A stretch of DNA of 64,000 nt. Source: Streptomyces sp. T39 (lineage in GTDB: Bacteria > Actinomycetota > Actinomycetes > Streptomycetales > Streptomycetaceae). Shown here piece after piece: positions 1 to 9,557 of the stretch (within the stretch, counting starts at the first letter, position 1; each line of letters opens with the position of its first letter). Under the pieces are notes generated by a model. The model searched no databases, was not told where the DNA came from, and was given only the letters and a program-made list of their open reading frames with translations. The stretch is taken from contig NZ_RDBP01000012.1 of NCBI RefSeq assembly GCF_008042045.1, positions 384,509 to 448,508 on the forward strand, read 5' to 3'. A program made the translations under genes and the position numbers.

Positions 1-2
1 CC

Positions 3-1424
3 GCCGGAACGCAGCCCACCCCGCCGCCGCCGGCGGCACCGCCGTCGGCCGGCGCGCCGGGCGCGGTCCACGGCGGTGCGGCTGTGCTGCCCGCGGCCGG
101 CTCCGCCCACGGCGGTGCCCCGGTTCACGCGCCCACCGCTCCCCCGGCAGGCGCGGCCGGTGACGGCAGAGCCCACGGCGGCACGCCGGCAGGTACCGCC
201 GGTGCGGCCGCTGCGGGAGGCGGGCAGCCCGCCGCGTACGACGGCCCGGCCGCCCCCGGGGAGGCACCGCGGGCGCAGGGCACGGTGCCCGGCCCCGCGG
301 ACGGCGGCCACGACCGGGCCGCCGCCCGGGCCGAGGGCGGGGACGCGCGTCCCGCCGCCGGGCAGGAGGGCGCCCCGATGCGCTACGACACCCCCCGGTC
401 CGGGGACTTCGAGCTGGCCGCCCCCCGGCCGGGCACGGCGGTCGCCGTGGACCCGAGGACCGCGCAGCCCCTGCCGGCGCCCGCCCCCGCGGCCGGCGGC
501 AAGCTGTGCGTGGCCTGCCGGGCCGGCCGCGTGGACACCGACGGGTACTGCGAGAACTGCGGCCACGCGCAGCCGCGCGAGCGTGACCACATGGAGCAGG
601 AGCTCGGTTCGGTCGCCGCCGTCAGCGACCGCGGTCTGCGCCACCACCGCAACGAGGACGCGTTCGCGGTCTCGTCGACGGCCCTCCCCGACGGGTCGCC
701 CGCCGTGGTCGCCGTCGTCTGCGACGGCGTGTCCTCGGCGACCCGCCCCGACGAGGCGTCCGCCGCCGCCGCGCGGGCCGCCAACGAGCAACTGCTGGCC
801 GCCCTGCCGCGCGGCACCCACCCGCAGCAGGCGATGCGCGAGGCGATCGTCGCGGCCTCCGAGGCGGTCAACGCCCTGGCCACCGACGACACCGAGCCGG
901 AATCCGGCCGCCACCGGAACGCCCCCGCCTGCACGATCGTCGGCGCGGTCTCGGCCGGCGGTCTGCTGGTCGTCGGCTGGGTCGGCGACAGCCGCGCCTA
1001 CTGGGTCCCCGACGACCGCAGCGGGCCGTCGGCCCGGCTGACCGAGGACGACTCGTGGGCGGCCCAGATGGTCGCCGCGGGTCTGATGAACGAGGCGGAG
1101 GCGTACGCGGACGAGCGCGCCCACGCGATCACCGGCTGGCTCGGGGCGGACTCCTACGAACTGGACCCGCACACCCAGTCGTTCAAGCCGGACCGCCCCG
1201 GTGTGGTCGTGGTCTGCACGGACGGATTGTGGAACTACGCCGAGGGCGCCGAGGACATGGCCCGGGTGGTGCCCGGCGACGCGGCGCAGCGGCCCCTGCA
1301 CAGCGCGCAGATGCTGGTCGGTCACGCGCTCGACGGCGGCGGCCACGACAACGTGACGGTGGCGGTGCTCCCGTTCGCCGTGCCGGCCGGCGAACCGGCG
1401 CCGCCGGCCCCCGCGACGCCGTAG
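3..1424 (+). CDS. PP2C-family Ser/Thr protein phosphatase, 5' end outside window
   Basis: The frame is open from the first bases, so the true start may lie upstream; the first start codon inside the window is GTG at 84. The N-terminal 140 residues (from that GTG) are Ala/Gly/Pro-rich and probably disordered. A four-cysteine zinc ribbon (CVAC...CENC) follows near 142-160. The PP2C domain carries RNEDAF, CDGVSS, GDSRAY, DGLWNY and GGGHDNVTV, which supply the metal-binding aspartates. Enzymes of this family remove phosphate from Ser/Thr residues using Mn/Mg. The VWA and FHA genes follow directly on the same strand, which suggests a phospho-signalling operon whose kinase may lie just outside the window. 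Family call is firm; substrate is unknown. Confidence 0.9.
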   Translation, partial: AGTQPTPPPPAAPPSAGAPGAVHGGAAVLPAAGSAHGGAPVHAPTAPPAGAAGDGRAHGGTPAGTAGAAAAGGGQPAAYDGPAAPGEAPRAQGTVPGPADGGHDRAAARAEGGDARPAAGQEGAPMRYDTPRSGDFELAAPRPGTAVAVDPRTAQPLPAPAPAAGGKLCVACRAGRVDTDGYCENCGHAQPRERDHMEQELGSVAAVSDRGLRHHRNEDAFAVSSTALPDGSPAVVAVVCDGVSSATRPDEASAAAARAANEQLLAALPRGTHPQQAMREAIVAASEAVNALATDDTEPESGRHRNAPACTIVGAVSAGGLLVVGWVGDSRAYWVPDDRSGPSARLTEDDSWAAQMVAAGLMNEAEAYADERAHAITGWLGADSYELDPHTQSFKPDRPGVVVVCTDGLWNYAEGAEDMARVVPGDAAQRPLHSAQMLVGHALDGGGHDNVTVAVLPFAVPAGEPAPPAPATP

Positions 1425-1516
1425 TCCGAGGCCCCCGGCGCCGGCCGCCGGGGGCCTCGGCCGGCGTCGTACCGCCCCGCACCTCTGCCCCGATGGAGCC
1501 TCAAGGAGCCGATCAG

Positions 1517-2878
1517 ATGGCCGTTTTCTCCAAGTCCCAGGTGCCGCAGTTCTCCGTCGACGTCTACCAGAACGCCTACCTCCCGGAGGGCGGCCGCGAG
1601 GTCAACGCGATCGTCACGGTGACCTCCACCGGCGGCGGCACGACCGGCGGGGTGCCGCTGCTGGGCGCGACCTCGGCGCCCTCGGCGATGCCGGGGCAGG
1701 CGGCGCCCTCGGCGGGCGTGGTGCTGATGGTCGACTGCTCCGGTTCGATGGACTATCCGCCCACGAAGATGCGCAACGCGCGGGACGCGACCGCCGCCGC
1801 CATCGACACCCTGCGCGACGGGGTCGCGTTCGCCGTGGTCGCGGGCACCCACAAGGCGGCCGAGGTCTATCCCGGCGGCGGCCGGCTCGCGGTCGCCGAC
1901 CCGGCGACACGCGCGCAGGCCAAGGACGCCCTGCGCCGGCTGACCGCGGGCGGCGGGACCGCGATCGGCACCTGGCTCCGGCTCGCGGACCGGCTGCTCG
2001 CCTCCGCGGACCTGACCATCCGGCACGGCATCCTGCTCACCGACGGCCGCAACGAGCACGAGTCGCCCGAGGAGCTGCGGGCGGCCCTCGACGCCTGCGC
2101 CGGCCGCTTCACCTGCGACGCGCGCGGCGTGGGCACGGACTGGGAGGTCAAGGAGGTCACCGGCATCGCGTCCGCGCTGCTGGGCACCGCCGACATCGTC
2201 GCCGATCCGAGCGGACTCGCCGCGGACTTCACGTCGATGATGGAGAAGGCGATGGGCAAGGAGGTCGCGGACGTGGCACTGCGGCTGTGGACGCCCGTCG
2301 GCGTGGAGATCGTCTTCGTGAAGCAGGTCGCGCCCACCGTGGAGGACCTCACCGGGCGGCGCACCGAGGCCGGCCCGCGGGCGGGCGACTACCCCACCGG
2401 GTCGTGGGGCGACGAGTCCCGCGACTACCACGTCTGCGTACGGGTCCCCGAGGCCGGTGTGGGACAGGAGATGCTCGCGGCCCGGGTCTCGCTGATCGTC
2501 CCGGCCGCGGGCGGCGGCGCTCCGGAGGTCCTGTCCCAGGGACTGGTCAGGGCGGTGTGGACGGACGATCTCGCCGCCTCGACGGCGATCAACGCGCAGG
2601 TGGCGCACTACACGGGACAGGCGGAACTGGCCCAGGTCATCCAGCAGGGGCTGCAGGCACGCAAATCGGGTGACATCGGAGGAGCGACGGCCAAACTGGG
2701 CCGCGCCGTGCAGCTGGCGGCCCGTTCCGGCAACGAGGACACTGCGAAACTGCTTTCGAAGGTGGTGGACGTGGTCGACGTGGCGACGGGTACTGTGCGA
2801 CTGAAGGCGAAGGTCGCGGACGCGGACGAGATGACGCTCGAGACGCGCTCCACCAAGACCGTCCGCGTGAAGAAGTAG
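1517..2878 (+). CDS. VWA-domain protein of the phosphatase/FHA operon
   Basis: 453 aa. ATG 1517 is chosen because an AAGGAG box sits 8 bases upstream; an in-frame ATG at 1493 lacks one. A von Willebrand factor A domain occupies roughly 65-250, with the MIDAS motif DCSGSMD, the conserved Thr region (GGGTAIG) and LLTDGRNE. The C-terminal half is beta-rich and then helical (last 100 residues), as in TerY/VWA proteins of bacterial phospho-signalling loci. There is no signal peptide, so it is probably cytoplasmic. It probably binds a divalent metal and a protein partner. Sitting between PP2C and FHA genes, it is likely a scaffold or target of Ser/Thr phosphorylation (inference). Confidence 0.85.
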   Translation: MAVFSKSQVPQFSVDVYQNAYLPEGGREVNAIVTVTSTGGGTTGGVPLLGATSAPSAMPGQAAPSAGVVLMVDCSGSMDYPPTKMRNARDATAAAIDTLRDGVAFAVVAGTHKAAEVYPGGGRLAVADPATRAQAKDALRRLTAGGGTAIGTWLRLADRLLASADLTIRHGILLTDGRNEHESPEELRAALDACAGRFTCDARGVGTDWEVKEVTGIASALLGTADIVADPSGLAADFTSMMEKAMGKEVADVALRLWTPVGVEIVFVKQVAPTVEDLTGRRTEAGPRAGDYPTGSWGDESRDYHVCVRVPEAGVGQEMLAARVSLIVPAAGGGAPEVLSQGLVRAVWTDDLAASTAINAQVAHYTGQAELAQVIQQGLQARKSGDIGGATAKLGRAVQLAARSGNEDTAKLLSKVVDVVDVATGTVRLKAKVADADEMTLETRSTKTVRVKK

Positions 2879-2948
2879 CGCGCGACAGCACGCACGAGCA
2901 GACGCGAAACGGCCCCCGGGCCGGAGAAGGAGAGGGGGAAGCGCCGAC

Positions 2949-4295
2949 ATGCCGACCTGCCCGAACGGACACCAGTCGGGTTCCGACGACTGGTGCGAGG
3001 TCTGTGGCCACCGCATGGCCGGCCCCGGCGCCGGAGCCGTACCGCCTCCTCCCCCGCCGCCCCCCGCCTACGGCTACCCCGGACCGGGTGGCGACGGCTA
3101 CCCGGGCCCGGGCGGCGACGGCCCCGGAGGGTTCGGCGCCGATCCGCAGGCGACCGCGCAGGCCGAGCTCTGCCCGCAGTGCCGCACGCCGCGTGAGGCG
3201 ATGGCGCCCTTCTGCGAGGAGTGCCGGTACAACTTCCTGACGCAGACGGCCACTTCCTACACACCGATCGCGCCGCCGCCGCAGCCGGGCCTCAATCTGC
3301 CGCCCGGCTTCCAGGCGCAGCCCGGTCCGCCGCCCGGACCCCCGCGTGATCCCTTCGACTACCAGGGCTCGCGTCCGTCGCAGATGAACCGGCCCGCGGA
3401 GCCGCTGAGCCACGATCCGTCCCAGGGCCCCGGTCCCGGCCACGGTCAGGGCCCGATGCACGGTTCCGGCCAGGGCGCGGGACCGATGCAGGGACCCGGC
3501 CCCGGTCAAGGTCAAGGTCAGGGCCCCGGCCCGATGCAGGGCCCGGGCGGGCAGCAGCCCCCGCAGGGGTTCCCGCCGCCCGTGCCGTCGGCGTTCCAGC
3601 AGGGCGGCCCCCCGGCTCCGCCGGCGTTCCCGCAGCCCTCGCCGCCCGCGCCGCCGCAGCACACCGGTGGTGACGACTGGATGCTGTCACCCCCGTCGCG
3701 CACCCAGTCGCCCCCGCCCCCGGCCGGGCCACAGGCGCCCCAGGGCCCGCAGAGCCCTTCGCCGTTCGGGCAGCAGCCGCCGCCCCCGCACCAGGGCCCT
3801 CCGCCGCACCAGGGGCCGCCGCAGGGCGGACCGCACGGGATGCCGCAGGGGCAGCAGCCGCCGCCGTTCCCGTCCCAGGCGCAGGCACCGGCCGGCTGGA
3901 CCGCCGTGATCGCGCCCGACCGCGACTACTTCATGGCGATGATGCAGCGCAGCGGCCCGGAGGCGACCGGACTGAACCTGCCCGCCTACTCGCCGGAGCA
4001 GCGGCTTCCGCTCTCCGGCAACCAGGTCAGCATCGGCCGCCGCCGGCACTCGACCGGCGAGTCCCCGGACATCGACCTGTCGGTGCCCCCGGAGGACCCG
4101 GGCGTCTCGCACCAGCACGCGGTGCTGGTGCAGCAGCCGGACGGCAGCTGGGCGGTGGTCGACCAGAACTCCACCAACGGCACCACGCTCAACGGCGCCG
4201 AGGAGCCGATCCAGCCCTACGTGCCGATCCCGCTCCAGGACGGTGACCGGGTGCACGTGGGCGCCTGGACGACGATCACCGTCCGCCGAGGCTGA
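2949..4295 (+). CDS. FHA-domain protein with N-terminal zinc ribbons
   Basis: 448 aa, preceded by a strong GAGAAGGAGAGG ribosome-binding stretch. Two Cys4-like modules are visible: CPNGH...CEVCGH at 4-22 and CPQC...CEEC at about 75-95. A long Pro/Gly/Gln-rich low-complexity linker fills roughly 110-310. The C-terminal 100 residues form an FHA domain with the phosphothreonine-binding core IGRRRHS, DPGVSHQHA and NSTNGTTLNG. FHA domains read phosphothreonine, so this protein probably recruits kinase products. It closes the PP2C-VWA-FHA set. The linker composition makes it an extended, flexible adaptor. Confidence 0.9.
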   Translation: MPTCPNGHQSGSDDWCEVCGHRMAGPGAGAVPPPPPPPPAYGYPGPGGDGYPGPGGDGPGGFGADPQATAQAELCPQCRTPREAMAPFCEECRYNFLTQTATSYTPIAPPPQPGLNLPPGFQAQPGPPPGPPRDPFDYQGSRPSQMNRPAEPLSHDPSQGPGPGHGQGPMHGSGQGAGPMQGPGPGQGQGQGPGPMQGPGGQQPPQGFPPPVPSAFQQGGPPAPPAFPQPSPPAPPQHTGGDDWMLSPPSRTQSPPPPAGPQAPQGPQSPSPFGQQPPPPHQGPPPHQGPPQGGPHGMPQGQQPPPFPSQAQAPAGWTAVIAPDRDYFMAMMQRSGPEATGLNLPAYSPEQRLPLSGNQVSIGRRRHSTGESPDIDLSVPPEDPGVSHQHAVLVQQPDGSWAVVDQNSTNGTTLNGAEEPIQPYVPIPLQDGDRVHVGAWTTITVRRG

Positions 4296-4322
4296 CGGTC
4301 CCGGTACGACGGGCCGGGGGCG

Positions 4323-5348
4323 TCACGCCTCCGGCCCGCCGAGCGGCCAGACGTACGGGCCCTCCGGGTCGTCCAGCCAGGCCCATTGCCGTCCGCCGCG
4401 GACGGTGACCCCGAACCGGTCCCGCTGCGGCCGGTGTTCGCGTTCCCACAGGGACAGCGCCTCACGCGGGTCGAGGCTGTCGGCCGTCAGCGTCAGCAGG
4501 AAGCGGAAGAGCTCGTTCTCGATCGCCCGCCGCGGCAGTCCGCCCGCGCTGCTCTCGGGCACCCCCATGCCCCCGCGCAGCGGCACGAAGTAGGCGGAGG
4601 TCCGCAGGAAGCGCCCCTCGGCGCTCGGCCGTCCGTCGGTGTCGGAACCCACCCGCAGGGCCATCAGTCCGGTGGACAGCGGGGCGACGATACGGGCGCC
4701 CGGACGGCACTGGGCGGGCCAGTCGGGGGGCACCGACGGCAGCGTGCAGGTGGCGACGACGGCGTCGAACGGCGCCCGCTCGGGGCAGCCGCGCGCGCCG
4801 TCGCCCGTGACCACGAAGGGCCGGTGACCGGCCTCGGCCAGGTGGGACCTGGCCGACTCGGTGATGTCCGGGTCCAGGTCCACGGTGGTGACGGCGTCGT
4901 CGCCGAGCCGGTGCGCGAGCAGGGCCGCGTTGTAGCCGGTGCCCGCGCCGATCTCCAGCACGGTGTCCCCGTCCGCGAGTTCGAGCGCGTCGAGCATCAC
5001 CGCCATCAGGGACGGCTGGCTCGACGACGTCACCAGCGCGCCGTCGCGCAGGCGGGTGGCCAGCGGGCCGTCCTCGTACGCCCCGTCGAGCCAGCGGGCC
5101 CGCCGCTCCGGGTCGGGGTCCTCCCGCCAGAGCCGTTCGTAGACGCCTGCCTCGACCACGAAGTAGCTGGGGACGAACAGGTGCCGCGGCACCTGTTCGA
5201 ACGCCGCCCGCCAGGCGGGGTCCGCCAGCCCTCCCCCGCGGACGATCTCGCGCACCATGGCGGCCCGCGCCTCGGCCCCGGGTCCGGCGAAGGGATCCGC
5301 TCCGGCCCCGGGGCGCGGACCGGGCGGCGGCTCCGTGTGTGCAGCCAT
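4323..5348 (-). CDS. PCMT-like SAM-dependent methyltransferase
   Basis: 341 aa from ATG 5348, with a GTGGAG box just upstream; the frame extends further but has no ribosome site. Similarity is to protein-L-isoaspartate O-methyltransferase: FEQVPRHLFVPS near 45, the SAM-binding motif EIGAGTGYNAALLAH near 135, acidic D in TTVDLDPDI, and FDAVVATC. It is longer than classical PCMT (about 210 aa), with an extra C-terminal region seen in Streptomyces paralogues, some of which act on peptides. The usual role is repair of isoaspartate residues; for this long form the substrate is uncertain. It converges on the FHA gene with only 27 bp between. Confidence 0.8.
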   Translation of the reverse strand: MAAHTEPPPGPRPGAGADPFAGPGAEARAAMVREIVRGGGLADPAWRAAFEQVPRHLFVPSYFVVEAGVYERLWREDPDPERRARWLDGAYEDGPLATRLRDGALVTSSSQPSLMAVMLDALELADGDTVLEIGAGTGYNAALLAHRLGDDAVTTVDLDPDITESARSHLAEAGHRPFVVTGDGARGCPERAPFDAVVATCTLPSVPPDWPAQCRPGARIVAPLSTGLMALRVGSDTDGRPSAEGRFLRTSAYFVPLRGGMGVPESSAGGLPRRAIENELFRFLLTLTADSLDPREALSLWEREHRPQRDRFGVTVRGGRQWAWLDDPEGPYVWPLGGPEA

Positions 5349-5448
5349 GTCTCCACTCTGCTTCGCCCCGGCATCCGTGGCGAGCCGCGGGCAGCGGTCC
5401 CGCATCCGGCACGGGCGGCGGGCACCGCGGAAGCGGGGCGGCCGCCCC

Positions 5449-5518
5449 GGGCCACCCGTGCCGCCCCGGGCCACGCGTGCCGCCCCGGGTGCCGCCCCGG
5501 GCCACCCGGGGCGGCACT
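5449..5518. repeat. GC-only short tandem repeats upstream of globin gene
   Basis: A unit close to GTGCCGCCCCGGGCCACC recurs about four times, with a shortened third copy, in the 233-bp gap between the methyltransferase and globin genes. The last copy contains CCCGGG-type self-complementary arms. No function is evident; slippage-prone DNA is the simplest reading. Confidence 0.6.
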
Positions 5519-5581
5519 CGGCCGGAATACAGGGGTCCTAGGGCCTCCGGCCTCGGCCGGGGTGTCTGAGACGATGGACGG

Positions 5582-5989
5582 GTGAACGAGATTCCGCGCG
5601 GGACGCTTCAGGAGCAGACCTTCTACGAGCAGGTCGGCGGCGAGGACACCTTTCGACGCCTCGTCCACCGGTTCTACCAGGGCGTCGCCGACGACCCGCT
5701 GCTGCGGCCGATGTACCCGGAGGAGGACCTCGGTCCCGCCGAGGAGCGGCTGGTGCTCTTCCTGATGCAGTACTGGGGCGGGCCGCGGACCTACAGCGAC
5801 AACCGCGGGCATCCGCGCCTGCGGATGCGCCACGCCCCGTTCACCGTCGACCGGGCGGCGCACGACGCCTGGCTGAAGCACATGCGGACGGCGGTGGACG
5901 AGCTGGGGCTCTCCGCCGAGCACGAGCACCAGCTGTGGAGCTACCTCACCTACGCCGCCGCCTCGATGGTCAACACCCCGGACCAGTAA
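5582..5989 (+). CDS. glbO: Group II truncated haemoglobin
   Basis: 135 aa starting at GTG 5582. The FYEQVGGEDTFRRLVHRFYQGVADDPLL start is the trHb2 A/B-helix signature with the distal Tyr (in HRFYQ). QYWGGP and the proximal His in RMRHAPFTV are also present, as are a helix-H Tyr/Trp set near the end. Length matches the family (about 130 aa). It binds haem and O2 in the cytoplasm; family members are linked to respiration under low oxygen and to peroxide or NO chemistry. It is monocistronic here, with no obvious partner. Confidence 0.92.
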   Translation: MNEIPRGTLQEQTFYEQVGGEDTFRRLVHRFYQGVADDPLLRPMYPEEDLGPAEERLVLFLMQYWGGPRTYSDNRGHPRLRMRHAPFTVDRAAHDAWLKHMRTAVDELGLSAEHEHQLWSYLTYAAASMVNTPDQ

Positions 5990-6190
5990 CCGCCTTCTCA
6001 CCCAGCGCTCCCGGAGCCACACATTCCGGTCATCGCACGCCGGATAACGGTCACGATCGGGTCAAGGTCGTCCGGCAAGCGGTTACCCCCGACCGGTGTC
6101 CTCTGAAAGCATCCCGGGAGGATTCAGGGGCGGCCCGCCCGGCTGATCCGGCCGTACCGGCCGGAGGGAGCGGGCCGGGGTGGGGGACGA

Positions 6191-9100
6191 GTGACGGGGT
6201 TCGTACTGCTGCGCGTCAGGGCGCACGGACTGCTGCTGGCCGCGGCGCTGCTCGCCGTCGTGCTGACGACCTGCGTGCTGTCCGCACTCGCCGCCTTCTC
6301 CGGATCGGTCGGTGACGCGGCCCTGCGCCACACCCTCGGCACCCGGGAGGCGGCCGGCGCCGCCCTCACCGTCGCCGCGCGGACCCCCGCCGAGCGGCGC
6401 GAGGCCGCCGACGCGGCCGTCGCCCGCGGCGCCGCCGCCGCCTTCGACGGCCTGCCGGTCACCGTGCGCAAGCTGGAGCGGTCGGGCGCGTACGCGCTGC
6501 CGCGCTCGCTGCAGAGCCCCGAGGCGCGCAAGGGCGAGCCCGATCTCACGCATTTCGCCGCCCTGGACCCCGCACAGGTCGACACGGTGGCCGGACGGCT
6601 GCCGGCACCGGCCGGCGCCGGCGGTCCCGTGCAGGTGGCCCTGCCGGAGGCGGCCGCGAAACTGCTGGACCTGACCGTGGGCGCGCGGCTCGAACTGACC
6701 GACCGGCTCACCGAGAAGCCGCTCACCGCCGAGGTCGTGGGCGTGTACCGGGCCGCCGACCCGGCCGATCCCTACTGGCAGCTCGACCCGCTCGGCGGAC
6801 GCGGGGTGCGCTCCGCCGTCTTCACCACGTACGGACCGCTGCTCGCCGACCCGGGGCTGCTGGCGTCGGGCCGCACGGGGGCGGGCGACTCCGCCTGGAT
6901 CGCCCGCGCCGACTTCCGCACGGTGACCGCCGACCGGATCGGCGCACTGCACGCGGCGTCCGTCGTCGGCCCCGAGGCGCTCGGCAAGGACGCCGCGTTC
7001 GCCGGGGCCGTGACGGTGCGCACGTCGCTGCCGACGGTCCTCGCCCAGAGCGAGCGGGCGCTGCTGGTGGCGCGTTCGACGCTGCTGATCGTCGCCGTGC
7101 AGCTGGTGGTGCTGGCCGGCTGCACCCTGTTGCTGGTGGCCCGGCTGCTGAGCAGTGAACGGGCCGGCGAGACCGGCCTGCTGCGGGCGCGCGGCGCCTC
7201 CCGGGGACGCATCGCCGCGCTCGCCTCGGTGGAGGCCCTGCTGCTGGCGCTGCCCGCCGCCCTGTGCGCCCCGCTGCTCGCAGGACCGCTGACCCGGCTG
7301 CTCGCCGGCCACTCCTCGCTGGACGACAGCGGCCTGCGGGTCGGTGACGCCCCGATGGCCCAGGTGTGGCTGGTGGCCGTCGCGGTGGCGGTGTGCTGCG
7401 CCGCTGCCGTCGTGGCCCCCGCCCTCGGCGCGGGTGGCGAGGGGCCGCGGCGCGGCCGTGGCCGCTCGCTGCCCGGACCGGTGCGCGCCGGCGCCGATCT
7501 CGGGCTGCTGGCCGTCGCGGCCGTCGCCTTCTGGCAGCTGGACCGGCAGACCGGGACGGCCGGCGGCGGGGCGCTGAGCGGCGACCGGGAGGGCGAGCTC
7601 GGCATCGACCCGCTGCTGGTCGTGGCGCCCGCGCTGGCACTGCTGGCGGGCACCGTGCTCACCCTGCGGCTGCTGCCGCCGGTCGCCCGGCTCGCCGAGC
7701 GGTGGGCGGCGGGCGGACGCGGTCTGCCGCTGGCGCTGGCCGGCTGGCAGTTCAGCCGGCGTCCGCTGCGCGGCGCGGGCCCGGTGCTGCTGCTGGTGCT
7801 GGCGGTGGCGATGGGCATGCTCGCGATCGGCCAGGGCGCGTCGTGGGACCGTTCGCAGGACGACCAGGCCGACTTCCGCTCCGGCACGTCGGTACGCGTG
7901 CTGGACACCGGCACGGCCGGACCGGGCGATGCCGGACGGTACGCCGCCCTGCCCGGCGTGCGGGCGGTGGCCCCCGCGGTGCGGTCCTCCGTCGGCCTGT
8001 CGGGGAACCGCACCGCGACGGTCCTCGCGCTGGACACGGCCGGCGCGGGCGACCGTCTGCTGATGCGCGGCGATCTCGCGGACGCGGACCCCGCCGGGGT
8101 GCTCCGCGTCCTGAAGCCCGCCGAGAACGGCCGCCCGGGGCTGCTGCTGCCCGAGGACGCCCGGCGCGCGGCCCTCGAACTGCGGCTCACCGCCGAGGGC
8201 GCCCGCGGCGGCGTGTCGCCGTCCGGGATGCGGATCCCGGTGGTGGCCGTGCTGGAGGACCGCTACGGGATCGCCCACCGGACGGCCGCGGGGACCGTCC
8301 CCGTCGACGGCCGGGTCCACTCGCTCGCCCTGGAGCTGGGCGCCACCGCGTCGGGCGGTCACGCCCCGCCGGCCGGGCCGCTCGCGCTGACCGGGATACG
8401 GCTGCTCGACACCCCGACCCCGCAGCGGGCCGAGAACCAGCGGCTGACCGTCGAACGCGTCCTGTCCGCCGGGGAGGACGGCGCCCTGCGTCCCGTCACC
8501 GGCGGCGCGGGGATCCGCTGGGAGGCGGTGTACCAGGAGAGCACCGGGACCGACGCCGGGGAACCGGTGCCGCTGCGGCCCGCGGCGACGGGCTCCGCCC
8601 CGCTGGGCGTCGCCTGGACCGCCGCCCCCGCGCCGTGGGGCACCGACGCGTGGGGCAGGGCGCTGACGGCGCCGGACTTCGGGGTCCGGGTCGACGCCGT
8701 CCGCCCGCCCGCGCCGCGGGAGATCCCGGCCGTGGTCACCGACGCGTTCCTGGACGCCTCCGGCGCGGCGCGCGGCGACCGCGTCGACCTCACCTTCGGC
8801 GGCCGGGACCTGCGGGTCACCGTCGCCGAAGTGGTCCGGCGGCTGCCGACCACGGGCACCGGCGCGGCCGCGGCGGCCCTCGACGGGACGGACCGGACCG
8901 CGGCCGCCGCCGCTGACGGCGGCGGGGTCCTGCTGGACCTGCGGACGGTCAACGCCGTCCTGGCCCAGGACGACAGCACCTCGCTGACGCCGTCCGAATG
9001 GTGGCTCGCCACCGCGCCGGGCCGGGCGGACGACGTCTCCGCGGCGCTGCGCGCGCTCCCGGACGCCGACGGCGCGCAGGTCCTCGTCCGTGACGAGACG

Positions 9101-9556
9101 GCCGCCGAGCTGCACGGCGACCCGCTGGGCGCCGGGCCCCGTTCGGCGCTCCTCGCGGTCGCCGTGGTGGCCGCCGCCCTGGCCGCCGTCGGCTTCGCGG
9201 TGAGCGCGGCCGGGTCGCTGCGCGAGCGGTCGTCGGAGTTCGCCGTGCTGCGGGCCCTCGGCACCCCGCGGCGCAGGCTCGCCCGGCTGATGGCCGCCGA
9301 GCAGGGGGTGCTGATCGGTGTCGCCCTGCTCGTCGGTGCGGCCCTGGGCACGGTGCTGACCCGGGCCGTCGTGCCGCTGATCGTGCTGACGGGGCAGGCG
9401 GCCCAGCCGGTGCCGGGGGTCCTGGTCGAACTGCCCGTGGGACGGGTGGCGCTGCTGCTCGCCGGAGTGGCGGCGCTGCCGCTGCTGATCGTCGCCGTCA
9501 TCGCCCTGCGCCGCCCGGACCCCGCGGTGACACTGCGCCACCAGGGGGACAACTGA
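6191..9556 (+). CDS. FtsX-like ABC transporter permease, large form
   Basis: 1121 aa from GTG 6191 behind GGGTGGGGGA. The architecture is an N-terminal membrane segment (LLLAAALLAVVLTTCVLSALAAF), a periplasmic (MacB-like) domain, three membrane spans near 300-430, further spans near 440-550, a second large extracytoplasmic region (about 560-980) and three C-terminal spans typical of the FtsX/MacB fold. Two FtsX-type halves are therefore fused. It lies 1 bp before a second permease and belongs with the ATPase gene at 12,341. Such exporters act by mechanotransmission on lipoproteins or antimicrobial compounds. The substrate cannot be read from sequence. Confidence 0.87.
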   Translation: MTGFVLLRVRAHGLLLAAALLAVVLTTCVLSALAAFSGSVGDAALRHTLGTREAAGAALTVAARTPAERREAADAAVARGAAAAFDGLPVTVRKLERSGAYALPRSLQSPEARKGEPDLTHFAALDPAQVDTVAGRLPAPAGAGGPVQVALPEAAAKLLDLTVGARLELTDRLTEKPLTAEVVGVYRAADPADPYWQLDPLGGRGVRSAVFTTYGPLLADPGLLASGRTGAGDSAWIARADFRTVTADRIGALHAASVVGPEALGKDAAFAGAVTVRTSLPTVLAQSERALLVARSTLLIVAVQLVVLAGCTLLLVARLLSSERAGETGLLRARGASRGRIAALASVEALLLALPAALCAPLLAGPLTRLLAGHSSLDDSGLRVGDAPMAQVWLVAVAVAVCCAAAVVAPALGAGGEGPRRGRGRSLPGPVRAGADLGLLAVAAVAFWQLDRQTGTAGGGALSGDREGELGIDPLLVVAPALALLAGTVLTLRLLPPVARLAERWAAGGRGLPLALAGWQFSRRPLRGAGPVLLLVLAVAMGMLAIGQGASWDRSQDDQADFRSGTSVRVLDTGTAGPGDAGRYAALPGVRAVAPAVRSSVGLSGNRTATVLALDTAGAGDRLLMRGDLADADPAGVLRVLKPAENGRPGLLLPEDARRAALELRLTAEGARGGVSPSGMRIPVVAVLEDRYGIAHRTAAGTVPVDGRVHSLALELGATASGGHAPPAGPLALTGIRLLDTPTPQRAENQRLTVERVLSAGEDGALRPVTGGAGIRWEAVYQESTGTDAGEPVPLRPAATGSAPLGVAWTAAPAPWGTDAWGRALTAPDFGVRVDAVRPPAPREIPAVVTDAFLDASGAARGDRVDLTFGGRDLRVTVAEVVRRLPTTGTGAAAAALDGTDRTAAAAADGGGVLLDLRTVNAVLAQDDSTSLTPSEWWLATAPGRADDVSAALRALPDADGAQVLVRDETAAELHGDPLGAGPRSALLAVAVVAAALAAVGFAVSAAGSLRERSSEFAVLRALGTPRRRLARLMAAEQGVLIGVALLVGAALGTVLTRAVVPLIVLTGQAAQPVPGVLVELPVGRVALLLAGVAALPLLIVAVIALRRPDPAVTLRHQGDN

Positions 9557-9557
9557 C

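Noticed and set aside
1322..3016. 564-codon open frame on the minus strand opposite the VWA gene
   Set aside because: Opposite strand of a clear VWA gene; composition is Arg/His/Gly-rich shadow and no domain is visible.
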